From Natronoarchaeum mannanilyticum (lineage in GTDB: Archaea; Halobacteriota; Halobacteria; Halobacteriales; Natronoarchaeaceae), in assembly GCF_039522665.1 (NCBI RefSeq), contig NZ_BAAADV010000007.1, positions 434,001 through 498,000 of the forward strand: a stretch of 64,000 nucleotides of DNA, written 5' to 3'. Position 1 is the stretch's first letter; each line of letters opens with the position of its first letter. The notes under the pieces were generated by a model that was not told the origin of the DNA, did not search any database, and saw nothing but the letters and a program-made list of their open reading frames with translations. Shown here piece by piece: positions 9,624 to 18,459 of this stretch. The position numbers and the translations under genes are program-made.

Positions 9624-10967
9624 ATGAGTGACGCCGAAACCCCCGACGACTACGACGTGACGGACGACTCGCCAGCCGCCACCGGCGACGACGAGTTCGA
9701 ACCGGTACAGGTGTTCCCCGAGTCCGAGGACATGGACCTCCGGCCCGGCTCGGACGACTGCTACAAGTGCTCGACCTGCGACACGAACTGCCCGGTCGCA
9801 GAGGTCGACGACGACTTCCCCGGGCCGAAGTTCCAGGGCCCCGAGCAGTGGCGCCTCAAGCGCAAGGACGACCACGACATCGACGACTCGGTGATGAAGT
9901 GCTCGAACTGCATGCGCTGCGACAGCGCCTGCCCCTCCGAGGTGCCCCTGAGCCAGATGCACAACACCGCGAGAGGCTCGTTCGTGGAGAATCAGATGGA
10001 CAAGCTCTCGCCGGAGTACATCCGGAATCGGATTCTCTCGAACTACCGCACGTCGGCCTGGCTGGCGTCGAAGGTGCCGCGCCTCTCGAACTTCATGATG
10101 AACTTCGGCCCCGCCCGGTGGGTGATGGAGAAGACGCTCGGCGTCACGGCCGAGCGGGACTTCCCCGAGTTCGCCGAGCAGACGTTCCGCGAGTGGTGGG
10201 TAGAGCGGGGCGGCGCGCAGGTCGAGAATCCCGACAAGCGCGTGGCGTACTTCCACGGCTGCTACTCCAACTACAACACGCCCGAAGTTGGGAAGGCGAT
10301 GGTGGAAGTGTTCGAGGAGTTCGGCTACGAGGTCATGGTGCCCGACCAGGGCTGCTCGGGGACGCCGATGTTCGCCAACGGAATGCTCGACGACGCGCGG
10401 CGTCACGCCGAGACGAACGTCGAGAACCTCGTCGCGGCGATCGGCGAGGGCGCCGACGTGATCGCCTCCTGTACCTCCTGTTCGCTGTCGCTGCGCCAGG
10501 AGTACCCCGAACTGTTCGACATCCACGGGATCGAGGACGTCTCAGAGCACACCTACGAGGCCCTGGAGTACCTGCGGATCCACGAGGACCTGGAGGGCGA
10601 ACTCGACGGTAGCGAGGTGGACTTCCCCGACCTGGCGTACCACGCGCCGTGTCACGCCCGCAACCAGGGCCTCGACGGACAGGCCATCGAGGTCGTCGAC
10701 CGGATCGACGGCGTCGAGGCCGAGGACGTCGGCGACTCCTGTTCCGGAATCTCCGGTACGTACGGTTGGAAGGCCGAGAAGTACGACCTCTCGATGGAGA
10801 TCGGCGAGGAGATGTTCGAGCACATGGAGGACGCCGAGGGCGACGTCGGCATGACCGAGTGTCCGACCTGCGCGATGCAGATGGGCCACGGCACCGGCTA
10901 CGAGATCCGCCACCCGCTCGAAGTGCTCGAGGCCGCGCTCGTCTCGGAAGACACATCATCGGCCTAA
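9624..10967 (+). CDS. glpC: Anaerobic-type glycerol-3-phosphate dehydrogenase iron-sulfur subunit C
   Basis: A 447-residue iron-sulfur subunit. Two [4Fe-4S] ligand sets are seen near residues 48-60 (CYKCSTCDTNCP) and 92-103 (CSNCMRCDSACP). Two cysteine-rich CCG-type domains follow: GCYSNYNTPEVG with a Cys-containing partner stretch (ASCTSCSLSL), then HAPCHARNQG with CSGISGTYG and CPTCAMQMGHG. This is the electron-transfer and membrane-anchor subunit that hands electrons from GlpAB to the menaquinone pool. An acidic N-terminal extension of about 40 residues is a halophilic addition. It is the third gene of glpABC, and the spacing suggests one transcript. Confidence 0.95.
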   Translation: MSDAETPDDYDVTDDSPAATGDDEFEPVQVFPESEDMDLRPGSDDCYKCSTCDTNCPVAEVDDDFPGPKFQGPEQWRLKRKDDHDIDDSVMKCSNCMRCDSACPSEVPLSQMHNTARGSFVENQMDKLSPEYIRNRILSNYRTSAWLASKVPRLSNFMMNFGPARWVMEKTLGVTAERDFPEFAEQTFREWWVERGGAQVENPDKRVAYFHGCYSNYNTPEVGKAMVEVFEEFGYEVMVPDQGCSGTPMFANGMLDDARRHAETNVENLVAAIGEGADVIASCTSCSLSLRQEYPELFDIHGIEDVSEHTYEALEYLRIHEDLEGELDGSEVDFPDLAYHAPCHARNQGLDGQAIEVVDRIDGVEAEDVGDSCSGISGTYGWKAEKYDLSMEIGEEMFEHMEDAEGDVGMTECPTCAMQMGHGTGYEIRHPLEVLEAALVSEDTSSA

Positions 10968-10984
10968 TCACAACTTCCCTCCAG

Positions 10985-12139
10985 ATGGATCTGAGCGAGC
11001 GCATCGCCCGGCGGATGGAGACCCCCGGCGGCGACGGCTTCATCGTCGACGAGAGCGCGCTGAACCCGGCGGTACACCTCCCCGAGCCGGTCGGCCGCGG
11101 CTCGGTCCTCGAACAGGTGCTCGACGCGCTCGGGCCGGTGTTCGACGGCGAGAGCCCCGAGGATGTCGCCGTCTACGGGCCGAGCGGCGCCGGAAAGTCG
11201 GCGGTGTTGACCGCACTGTGCTCCCAGCTCAACGAGAGTCTCGGCCGCAACGAGGACGCGATCTGGACGTCGACGCGCGGCACCGCCGCGGTCGCGCGGG
11301 CCCAGTTCGCCTACGTCGACGCGCGCCGAGCCGACAGCGATTTTCAGTACTACCACGCGATCCTCGAATCGATCTCGCCCAATCCCGTCCCGCGGCGCGG
11401 CGTCGGCACCGACGAGCTCCGCGAGCGGCTGGACGACGCCGTCGCGGAGCGGGCGGGCGCGGTCGTCGTCGCCGTCGACCACCTCTCCGAGACCGACGAC
11501 GACGTCGCCCACGTCCGGTCGCTGCTGGAGCCGGTCGCCGCGGGGACCTCCCTGGTGATGGTCGCCGAGGAGCCCCTGCCCGAGTGGAGCGGCCGCACCG
11601 TCAAGGTGCCGTCCTACCGTCCGCACGCGCTGGTCGACCTGCTCACCGAGCGGGCGTCCTACGGTCTGAGCAGCGGCGCGGTGAGCCACGACCAGGCGCG
11701 TCGGATCGCCGACTGGGCCGACGGCGACGCTCACGACGCGCTGGCGGCGCTGTTCGGCGCGGCGATCTCCGCCCAGCGCGACGACGCCGGGCGACTCCGC
11801 GAGTCGGACGTCGACGCGGGGATCGACGCCGTCCCGGACGACTGCGTCCAGATCGGTCGCGTGCTCTCGCTGCCGGAAAACCGACGGACGGTGCTCGCCG
11901 AGTTGCTCGCGACCGACGGCCACCGACAGCCGATCAGCGACGCCGCGGCAGCGGTCGGCGAACGGACCGACCTCTCCCCGAGCACGGTCCAGCGATATCT
12001 GTACGAACTCGCGGAAGACGGGCTGCTAACCCGAGAAGCGATCGAGGACAGGGACAGCAACGGTCGACAGCCCACGCGGGTTCGACCTCGGTTCCCGACG
12101 CTCGTCTTCGAGCGACTCGAGCGGCGGGCACGACTGTAA
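10985..12139 (+). CDS. Orc1/Cdc6-like AAA+ ATPase with altered active-site residues
   Basis: This 384-residue protein has the Orc1/Cdc6 layout: an AAA+ domain (Walker A GPSGAGKSAV with Lys71), a lid, and a C-terminal winged helix (about 300-375) of the kind that binds origin DNA. Two catalytic positions are unusual. The Walker B motif reads AVDHLSE, so the acidic residue after Asp165 is His166 instead of Glu. The sensor-2 motif that is usually GDARxAL reads GDAHDAL, with His250. The ATP hydrolysis cycle may therefore be impaired. The gene follows glpC by 17 bp in the same direction and could be cotranscribed. I see no ORB-like origin repeats beside it. It may be a paralogue with a regulatory role; that is inference. 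Confidence 0.8.
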   Translation: MDLSERIARRMETPGGDGFIVDESALNPAVHLPEPVGRGSVLEQVLDALGPVFDGESPEDVAVYGPSGAGKSAVLTALCSQLNESLGRNEDAIWTSTRGTAAVARAQFAYVDARRADSDFQYYHAILESISPNPVPRRGVGTDELRERLDDAVAERAGAVVVAVDHLSETDDDVAHVRSLLEPVAAGTSLVMVAEEPLPEWSGRTVKVPSYRPHALVDLLTERASYGLSSGAVSHDQARRIADWADGDAHDALAALFGAAISAQRDDAGRLRESDVDAGIDAVPDDCVQIGRVLSLPENRRTVLAELLATDGHRQPISDAAAAVGERTDLSPSTVQRYLYELAEDGLLTREAIEDRDSNGRQPTRVRPRFPTLVFERLERRARL

Positions 12140-12177
12140 CTTTGGGCACCGCTCTACTTCTCGGAGACAGCGTTTCC

Positions 12178-13248
12178 CTACTCCTCTGACGCGGCGTCGA
12201 CGGGCGACGAGCGCCCGCTTCGAGAGCCAGCAGCGCCGTCGCTCTGCGCGTCGTCCCCGTCGGCGTACTCCAGATCGTCGGTGTACCGATCCAGCGCCAG
12301 CACCGCAACCGCGCCCGCGACGGCCGTCAGCGCGGCGGCGCCGCCCGCCAGCGCGCTCGCAGCGATCGATTCCGGTATTCCCACCGCGGCGATACGCGCC
12401 GCGAGCGGACCTGCGCTCGCGTCCGCGAGCTCGACCGTCGCGTTGCGAAGCGGGACGAGAACGCCGCCGACCATCAGCGCCACGAGAAAGGCCAGCGTCC
12501 GCTCGCGATGGTGCTCCAGCGCCCACTTCACCGCGTGGGCGATCGAGAGGACGCCGACGGCCGCCCCCGTCAGGAAGGTGACCACGACGACGCCGGAGTC
12601 GACGACGGCGTCGACGCTGCCGCCGGACGCCAGCCCGACGAGGTCGCCGAGAAACGTCGTGAGCGCGTCGAGCATGTAGTAGTACTGCCCGAGCACCAGC
12701 AAGAAGAACGCCCCCGAGACGCCGGGGAGGATCGTCGCGCTCACCGCGATCATCCCCGAGAGGAAGATCAGCGGCAGCGCGTGAGGCGCCGCTCCGTCGC
12801 CGAGAAACACCATGCTTCCCGCGAGCGCGACGCCGACGGCCGCGACGAGTTTCGTCCGAGGATCCTCGAGCGACACCTGCCTGCCGAGCACGATCGCCGA
12901 CGCGCCGATCAGGCCGACGAAAAAGGCCGCCAGCAGTCCCGGGTACGACTCCGCGAGCGTCCCGACGACCTGCGAGACGGCGACGATCGCGGTCGCGATG
13001 CCGCCGCCGAGCGCGAGCAGGAAGCCGATATCCATCCGACGGAGTCCGTCGGCGAGTTCCGCCCGCGCGTCGGCGTCGTGCGGCCGCAGCGCGTGCTTCG
13101 CGAGGCGCGGGTCGACGTTCGTGATCGCGGTGACGAGGCGCTCGTAGATACCGGTGATGAGCGCGATCGTGCCGCCCGACACCCCCGGGACCGTGTCCGC
13201 GGTCCCCATGAAAATACCCTTGAGGTAGACCGATATCCAGCGTCGCAT
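12178..13248 (-). CDS. DUF368 membrane protein, PopT-like polyprenyl-phosphate translocase
   Basis: A 356-residue membrane protein with about nine hydrophobic segments. The two DUF368 signature repeats are clear: KGIFMGTADTVPGVSGGTIA at residue 9 and SATILPGVSGAFFLLVLGQY in the second half. Both carry PGVSGG/A, the inverted-repeat motif of this family. Bacterial DUF368 proteins (PopT) have been shown to return undecaprenyl phosphate across the membrane. Here the next gene on the same strand is the oligosaccharyltransferase aglB, whose product releases dolichyl phosphate or pyrophosphate on the outer face. A dolichyl-phosphate recycling role is thus the natural hypothesis. The acidic C-terminal tail (about 30 residues) is cytoplasmic-looking and disordered. 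Confidence 0.88.
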   Translation of the reverse strand: MRRWISVYLKGIFMGTADTVPGVSGGTIALITGIYERLVTAITNVDPRLAKHALRPHDADARAELADGLRRMDIGFLLALGGGIATAIVAVSQVVGTLAESYPGLLAAFFVGLIGASAIVLGRQVSLEDPRTKLVAAVGVALAGSMVFLGDGAAPHALPLIFLSGMIAVSATILPGVSGAFFLLVLGQYYYMLDALTTFLGDLVGLASGGSVDAVVDSGVVVVTFLTGAAVGVLSIAHAVKWALEHHRERTLAFLVALMVGGVLVPLRNATVELADASAGPLAARIAAVGIPESIAASALAGGAAALTAVAGAVAVLALDRYTDDLEYADGDDAQSDGAAGSRSGRSSPVDAASEE

Positions 13249-13372
13249 CTGTCTCGGTGTTGAGCGAGCGGCCTCAAAACCGTTCCTGTCGACGGCGTCG
13301 CTTCGATCCCGGAATCTCGCGGCAAAGCAGAAGTCGGGGAATCGCGTTCGCAGAAAGGGTTACTCGATCACG

Positions 13373-16198
13373 TCAGGGCCGAGCGGCGACCGGAGCGAGA
13401 CGCGCGGAGGTGTTCCCGTCGGTGGTCTGGGAGTCGTCCGTGTCGGTCTGAGCGCCGTCGTCGGTTCCGTCGGACGTGTTTCCGCCGTCGCTGGCGTTCC
13501 CGCCGTCGTACTCGCCCATCTCGACGTCGACGGACTCGCCGTCGATAACCGTGCTCTCGGACACGGCCGTCGTCCCCTCGGAGGAGATGCTGGCGTTCGG
13601 GTTCCAGCCGTCGCGCTGGTAGTCGGATCGCGAGACGTCGTCGCCGGCCACGATCGTGTAGTCGGTGGTCGCGTTCACCGCGCTGTCGGTGTAGCCGTCG
13701 GCGGGACCGAGTTCGTCGTTGGTCGCGTACGGAACGGTGACCGAGAACGAGCCGTCCTCGCCCGTCTGGACCTCCTGGGCGTACAGGAACGGCCGGTTGG
13801 CGTTGGTCTCCAGTTCGACCGCGGCGACGACGGTCTGGTTCGGCTCGGCCTCGCCGGTCAAGGTGGCGCCGTCGACGCGCTCGTAGGTCTTGACCGTGGA
13901 TTCGACACTCGCGCGCAAGCCGGCTCGTTGAATCTGGATCCGGGTTTGAGTCGTCTGATTCCATCCCTGCCCGCGGAGACCTCTAGACGTCCATACCTGC
14001 CTGTTACTTCCCGTCGGCAGCGACCCGACCGCCGAGAATCGCTCGTTCTCGTGGACGAGCCGGTAGTTGCTCAGGCCATTGGCGTCCTGGAAGTACAGCT
14101 GATTCATCATCGAGTCCCGATACTGCTCGCTCCCGGGCCGTACCCTCCCGTCTACGCTCGGGGGCGAGGTCCATTGGTTGATCGCCCAGAACTTCTGACC
14201 GGCCATCTCGTCGTCAATCATCACGTAACGGGTGTCCTCGCCTTCCTGCTGGGTGTTAGCGCTGTTTGCAACCTCGCGGAGCTCGTCGGTTTCCATCTCC
14301 GCGATCCGCTCGTCGGTGTCCTGCGAGGCGGGCAGGGCATCGAGCAGCAGGTTCGCGCGTTCCTCGGACTGGGCCTGGAAGAACCCGCTCGCGGTGCGGG
14401 CGCCCTGCTGGAACGGGTTAGCGACCGCAGGCCGTTCGCCTTCGACGGTGATCCAGTGGCCGTAGTCCCACCACGACATGACGCCGTAGGTGCCCGCGGG
14501 GTAGTCGTAGTCGTTCGTCTCGGAGTAGCTACCGTAGTACGCGAACTCCTCGTCCTCGCCCCCGTACGTCCCGGGTTCGGGGGTGTTGTCGTTCATCCAC
14601 TCGAGGCTGTCACCCCAGGTCGTCACATCGCCGGGACCGCGGGCGTTGGCCTGCTGGTAGGCCGTGGCGCCGCCAGCGCCGAACGAAACCGCGAGCGGGA
14701 AGACGATCAGGACGATCGCGGCCGCGACCGCCATAACCTGATACGCCTCGACCTCTTTCACGCGGTCGAACGATGGGACGCCCAGGAGATTCATCACGCC
14801 GCTGAGCGCGACGGCGTTGAGCACCGCCACGACGACGGCGAGGTAGTAGTGGAATCGAACCTGCGAGAGCGCCATCAGGGTGACGAAGACGGTCCAGACC
14901 GCGACGAGCATGTGCTCGGAGCGGTAGCGGTCGGGCATCGACACTGATCCCAGCACGAGCCACCCGAAGCCGACGATGGCCGCCAGATAGGTGAACCCGT
15001 AGTTCCGGAACATGAAGGTCATCAGACCGCCCCGTTGCTCGAGCGTCGTCTGGGCCTCCTGAATAGTGAGGGCGGCGTCGGACTGACCCATTAGCAGGGA
15101 ACGTTCCATCTGCGACCAGATCGTACCCATCACGTCCGGAACGACCAGCATTCCGACGACGATCGCGCCCGCGCCGATCGCGCCAACCGCGACCGGGTAC
15201 GACTGGGCATCGCGATCCTGTCGCTCCCAGACGCGAGCGAGCCAGGCGAGGAACACGCAGCCCACTGCCACTGTGAGCGCGAGCCCGACGTGGAGCAGCG
15301 ACATCGTGGTCGGGCCGGTGAACCCGAACTGATCGACCGTCGGCAGCACGAGCACGGCGCCGACGGTCAGGCTGATCGCCCCGACGATCGCCACGTGCTC
15401 GGGACTGCGACCGTGGAGCACGTCGACCGTGAGCGCGATCGCGAAGAAGGCGCCGAAGATGCCGACCAGCACGACGCCGGGCGGCCACGTCCAGAGATAC
15501 AGCGCCAGCGCGAGGCCGGCGAGCGCGCTCCACTTGAGCGTCCCGCGCAGCCCGCTCCAGTCGCCGTCTCGGAACTGCTCGAACACCGGCTTCTCGCGCT
15601 CGGCGACCGTCAGCGCGACCATCATCGCCAGCACGGCGATCGACTGGAACAGCACCTCGCCGACGTGGTGGTCCGTGAACCCGACGACCGAGCGCAGCAG
15701 GAACTGCCCAGGTAACAGCGCCAGTACGAGGACGCCGAACAGGCCGCCCAGCCGGTCGCTCAGGCGCTTGCCGATGTAGTACACCGGCACCGCACAGAGC
15801 ATCCCGAACACCGCCGGGGCGACGGCAAAGAGGATATCCGCCTGCCGGTCGCCGGGCGACCCCAGCCCCAGAATCAGGATCCCGGCGGCGATGAGCTGGT
15901 CGAACAGCGTGCCGAACTGTCCGGTGCTCGTCCCGAAGGGAAACTGGGTCCACGGGTCGAACGGCATCGTCGACAGCCAGTTTTCGACCGCGAACATCGT
16001 CTCGCGGTGGTGGTAGTAGGCGTCGTTTCCAATGAAGTACACCGTGCCGTCCCGGACGACCGAGTCGTACGACTGGAACCGCACCCACAACATGTACAGC
16101 ATCATCACAGCCAGCGCCGGGACGTGGTACCAGCGCTGCGCGAGATCGACGATGGACTCCGAGGACTCCACGTCGACCTGTTCCGTGTCCGTACTCAT
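13373..16198 (-). CDS. aglB: Dolichyl-phosphooligosaccharide-protein glycotransferase (oligosaccharyltransferase)
   Basis: A 941-residue STT3/AglB enzyme that transfers lipid-linked glycans to Asn in N-x-S/T sequons of S-layer and other exported proteins. About 13 transmembrane helices span the first 500 residues. The first acidic motif is NDAYYHH near residue 50, the TIxE motif appears as LTIQEAQ near residue 378, and the catalytic WWDYGHW lies near residue 575 at the start of the external domain. The C-terminus adds beta-rich domains and an Asp/Thr/Gly tail. ATG 16198 is preferred; in-frame GTG and TTG codons lie just upstream. A TATA-like CTTATTC lies 25-31 bp before it. The DUF368 gene downstream, 124 bp away, is likely functionally linked. 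Confidence 0.95.
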   Translation of the reverse strand: MSTDTEQVDVESSESIVDLAQRWYHVPALAVMMLYMLWVRFQSYDSVVRDGTVYFIGNDAYYHHRETMFAVENWLSTMPFDPWTQFPFGTSTGQFGTLFDQLIAAGILILGLGSPGDRQADILFAVAPAVFGMLCAVPVYYIGKRLSDRLGGLFGVLVLALLPGQFLLRSVVGFTDHHVGEVLFQSIAVLAMMVALTVAEREKPVFEQFRDGDWSGLRGTLKWSALAGLALALYLWTWPPGVVLVGIFGAFFAIALTVDVLHGRSPEHVAIVGAISLTVGAVLVLPTVDQFGFTGPTTMSLLHVGLALTVAVGCVFLAWLARVWERQDRDAQSYPVAVGAIGAGAIVVGMLVVPDVMGTIWSQMERSLLMGQSDAALTIQEAQTTLEQRGGLMTFMFRNYGFTYLAAIVGFGWLVLGSVSMPDRYRSEHMLVAVWTVFVTLMALSQVRFHYYLAVVVAVLNAVALSGVMNLLGVPSFDRVKEVEAYQVMAVAAAIVLIVFPLAVSFGAGGATAYQQANARGPGDVTTWGDSLEWMNDNTPEPGTYGGEDEEFAYYGSYSETNDYDYPAGTYGVMSWWDYGHWITVEGERPAVANPFQQGARTASGFFQAQSEERANLLLDALPASQDTDERIAEMETDELREVANSANTQQEGEDTRYVMIDDEMAGQKFWAINQWTSPPSVDGRVRPGSEQYRDSMMNQLYFQDANGLSNYRLVHENERFSAVGSLPTGSNRQVWTSRGLRGQGWNQTTQTRIQIQRAGLRASVESTVKTYERVDGATLTGEAEPNQTVVAAVELETNANRPFLYAQEVQTGEDGSFSVTVPYATNDELGPADGYTDSAVNATTDYTIVAGDDVSRSDYQRDGWNPNASISSEGTTAVSESTVIDGESVDVEMGEYDGGNASDGGNTSDGTDDGAQTDTDDSQTTDGNTSARLAPVAARP

Positions 16199-16526
16199 CA
16201 CCAAGACCGAGTCCCATACGGAGAATAAGCCTTGTCATCTCTGTACGGCCTCGGTGCAGAGCGTTGTACGGCCGTCGTACACGATATCAGCCGATAGCGG
16301 CACCGAGAGTATCGAAAACGAGCTATCGGCCTGAGAGGCCCGGACTAGATGCTCCGAGATTATCGGCCCGTACGACAGTAGTATTTGCAGCGAACTGGCG
16401 ACCTGGCGGTGCGTTTCAGGCACGCACGGCGCGGGCGCGAAGGAGATGCGTGGGGGGTCGATACCGCGGATGGCGGTTCCGGTGACTCGCCCGGACTGTT
16501 ATCGGGATCGCGACGGAAGGGGACCT
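16199..16526. promoter_or_regulatory. Divergent aglB / HAD-phosphatase spacer with a hairpin
   Basis: A 328 bp gap between divergent genes. The aglB promoter is indicated by CTTATTC on the minus strand (16223-16229). A TGTTATCG near 16497 may serve the HAD gene. A perfect 9-bp inverted repeat, GCCGATAGC (16290-16298) and GCTATCGGC (16322-16330), has a 23-nt loop. A direct repeat TGTACGGCC occurs at 16242-16250 and 16265-16273. No coding frame here looks real. Confidence 0.5.
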
Positions 16527-17309
16527 ATGAGCGAGTTCCGCGGTGCGATTCTCGACGTCGACGGGACGATCGTGCTCGGCGACCGGTCGATCCCAGGCGC
16601 GAGCGACGCCGTCGCCGCGCTTCGCGACGCCGGGCTGGAGTTGCTCCTGTTCTCGAACAACCCGAACAAGCGCCAGGACCACTACGCCGAGCGCCTCGGC
16701 AGCCACGGCATCGAGATCGAGCCGGATCGGTTCCTGACGGCGGCGACCGTCACCGCCGAGTACCTCGCCGACCGCCACGCGGACGACGATCTGCTGGTGA
16801 TCGGCGAGCCCGGACTGGTGGAGCTGCTGCGCGAGCGCGACCTCGCCCTCGGCGCCGATCCCGACGAAGCCGACGCCGTCGTCGGGTCGATCGACCGCAA
16901 GTTCGACTACGATCGGCTCACCGACGCGCTGTGGGCGCTCGACGGCGACGGCGTCGACTTCCTCGGCACCGATCCCGACGTGACGATCCCGGTCGAGGAT
17001 CATCTCGTCCCCGGATCGGGCGCCATCCTCGGAGCGATCTCGGCGGCGACCGGTCGCGAGCCCGACCGGATCCTGGGCAAGCCATCTGACGTCGCGATCG
17101 AGGCCGCGCTGGATCGGCTCGGCGTCCCCGCCGAATCGGTGCTCGTCGTCGGCGATCGGCTCGACACGGATATCGCGATGGGCGAGCGGGCGGGGATGAC
17201 GACCGCGCTGGTGCTGACCGGCGTGACCGATCGCGATGCCGCGGCGGCGTCCGACGTGACGCCGGATCACATCTTGGAGTCGATCGCCGATGTCGAGGAG
17301 CTGCTGTGA
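16527..17309 (+). CDS. HAD-IIA family phosphatase (NagD / 4-nitrophenylphosphatase type)
   Basis: A 260-residue cytosolic phosphatase of the HAD superfamily, subclass IIA. Motif I is DVDGTIVLGD (nucleophile Asp at residue 9), motif II is LLFSNNP, motif III is the Lys in GKPSDV, and motif IV is VVGDRLDTDIAMGERAGM. The C2-type cap lies between motifs II and III. Family members hydrolyse small phosphomonoesters such as phosphoglycolate, glycerol phosphate, UMP or pNPP; the true substrate cannot be told from the sequence. The ATG at 16527 has GGAAGGGG just upstream. It stands alone, with the divergent aglB promoter behind it and a low-GC islet after it. Confidence 0.93.
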   Translation: MSEFRGAILDVDGTIVLGDRSIPGASDAVAALRDAGLELLLFSNNPNKRQDHYAERLGSHGIEIEPDRFLTAATVTAEYLADRHADDDLLVIGEPGLVELLRERDLALGADPDEADAVVGSIDRKFDYDRLTDALWALDGDGVDFLGTDPDVTIPVEDHLVPGSGAILGAISAATGREPDRILGKPSDVAIEAALDRLGVPAESVLVVGDRLDTDIAMGERAGMTTALVLTGVTDRDAAAASDVTPDHILESIADVEELL

Positions 17310-17469
17310 CGCTGGGGCTGTGGTCGCGCTCGCTGCGCGGAAGTGACGTGCTGGCCGCGTGACGAGGATGTGTGCTCACTGCAGCGTCGCTAGAATCAGG
17401 ATTTGTCTATCTTATAACTGAATCAACGTTCGGTAGCTGTGCGAATCTATCGGCAGAACGTGCTCATGG

Positions 17470-17898
17470 TCAGCATTCAATGTCAGCGACCTGCGCCATC
17501 TGCGGGCGCTCGTCGCTGGGGTGTGCATACCAGAAATGAAACCGGAGACAGTAGTCCTCGTCAAGGTCGTCAACGCCTAAAATGTCAGCGCTTGCTGCGA
17601 AATCACCGACGGCTCCGTGTAACGCGACGGGAGAGACGTTTTCATTCGGCGCCATCGTCACTCGCTTGTCAACGCCCGCGTCGATGTGGTGTGATTCCCA
17701 GTCGAGCACACCAGTTTCGGTCTCAAGCGCAAGGTGGAACGTCCGTGCTCTATCATCCGTATTCCGGAGTTCGACGTTCACTTCTCTCAGGGTGCCGTCA
17801 GACGTGAACGAGCCGATACAGCCAGTGAAGCCGGATAACGTAGCGGTCGCGCCGAGGAGAACTTGGCGGCGTTGCACATCTCGGGCCACGCCCAGCAT
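17470..17898 (-). CDS. Putative Tat-exported lipoprotein
   Basis: A 142-residue protein of unknown function. The N-terminus reads DVQRRQVLLGATATLSGFTGC, a twin-arginine signal ending in a lipobox-like SGFTGC, so it is probably anchored by a lipid on the outer face. The mature part is a compact beta-rich domain (VNVELRNTDDRARTFHLALE) resembling the immunoglobulin-like domains of small haloarchaeal lipoproteins. The ATG at 17898 is used; a GTG at 17919 is also in frame. Base composition is markedly less GC-rich than the neighbours, as in the whole stretch from about 17.34 to 17.96 kb, which suggests recent arrival. Confidence 0.7.
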   Translation of the reverse strand: MLGVARDVQRRQVLLGATATLSGFTGCIGSFTSDGTLREVNVELRNTDDRARTFHLALETETGVLDWESHHIDAGVDKRVTMAPNENVSPVALHGAVGDFAASADILGVDDLDEDYCLRFHFWYAHPSDERPQMAQVADIEC

Positions 17899-18004
17899 CA
17901 GTAAGTATGTTTCCTGCACCTAACGATCAGTCATCCGACCGCATCGGCCGCCGACGGTTTCAATGAGTCAACAAAAATCGATCCGAGTCGTCGGGATCCC
18001 GAAC

Positions 18005-18457
18005 CTACTGTGCGTCGACGACGAGCACCGGGATATCCGTCGATCGCAGCGTCCGCTCGGTGACGCTGCCGAGCAGCGCGCGGCGGATGCCCGAGCGCCC
18101 GTGGGATCCCATCACGACGAGGTCGACGTCGTGGTCCTCGGCGTACTCCTCGATCACCGAGTGAGGACGCCCCGAGGCGACGTGCTCGACGACGTCGATG
18201 CCGCGCTCGCGGCCCCTGTCGGCCACGACACGAGTCGCGCCCTCCGCTCGCTCTCGGACCTCGTCCATCTCGCCCCAGTTGCCCTGCTCGATGCGATCGA
18301 GCTGTTCGGGGCCGAGACTCAGGCTCATCGAGTCCGTGTCGACGACGTACAGCGTGTGCAGTTCGGCGCCGTACGTCTCGGCGAGGTCGAGCGCGTGCTC
18401 GACGGCCACTTCGGCGGTGTCGCTTCCGTCGGTCGGAATGAGGATTTTCTCGTACAT
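18005..18457 (-). CDS. Universal stress protein, UspA family
   Basis: A 150-residue UspA-fold protein. It begins MYEKILIPTDGSDTAEVA and carries the ATP-binding pattern GSHGRSGIRRALLGSVTER near its end (G-x2-G-x9-G-S/T), so it should bind ATP. It starts two bases after the stop of the upstream symporter gene, making it the last gene of the acs operon (acs, DUF4212, SSS symporter, usp). Usp proteins often sit next to transporters in archaea and may tune their activity; that role here is inference. Confidence 0.92.
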   Translation of the reverse strand: MYEKILIPTDGSDTAEVAVEHALDLAETYGAELHTLYVVDTDSMSLSLGPEQLDRIEQGNWGEMDEVRERAEGATRVVADRGRERGIDVVEHVASGRPHSVIEEYAEDHDVDLVVMGSHGRSGIRRALLGSVTERTLRSTDIPVLVVDAQ

Positions 18458-18459
18458 TG

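Noticed and set aside
10985-12180. A replication origin beside the Orc1/Cdc6-like gene
   Set aside because: I find no repeated ORB-like G-rich/inverted elements or AT-rich unwinding stretch in the spacers on either side.
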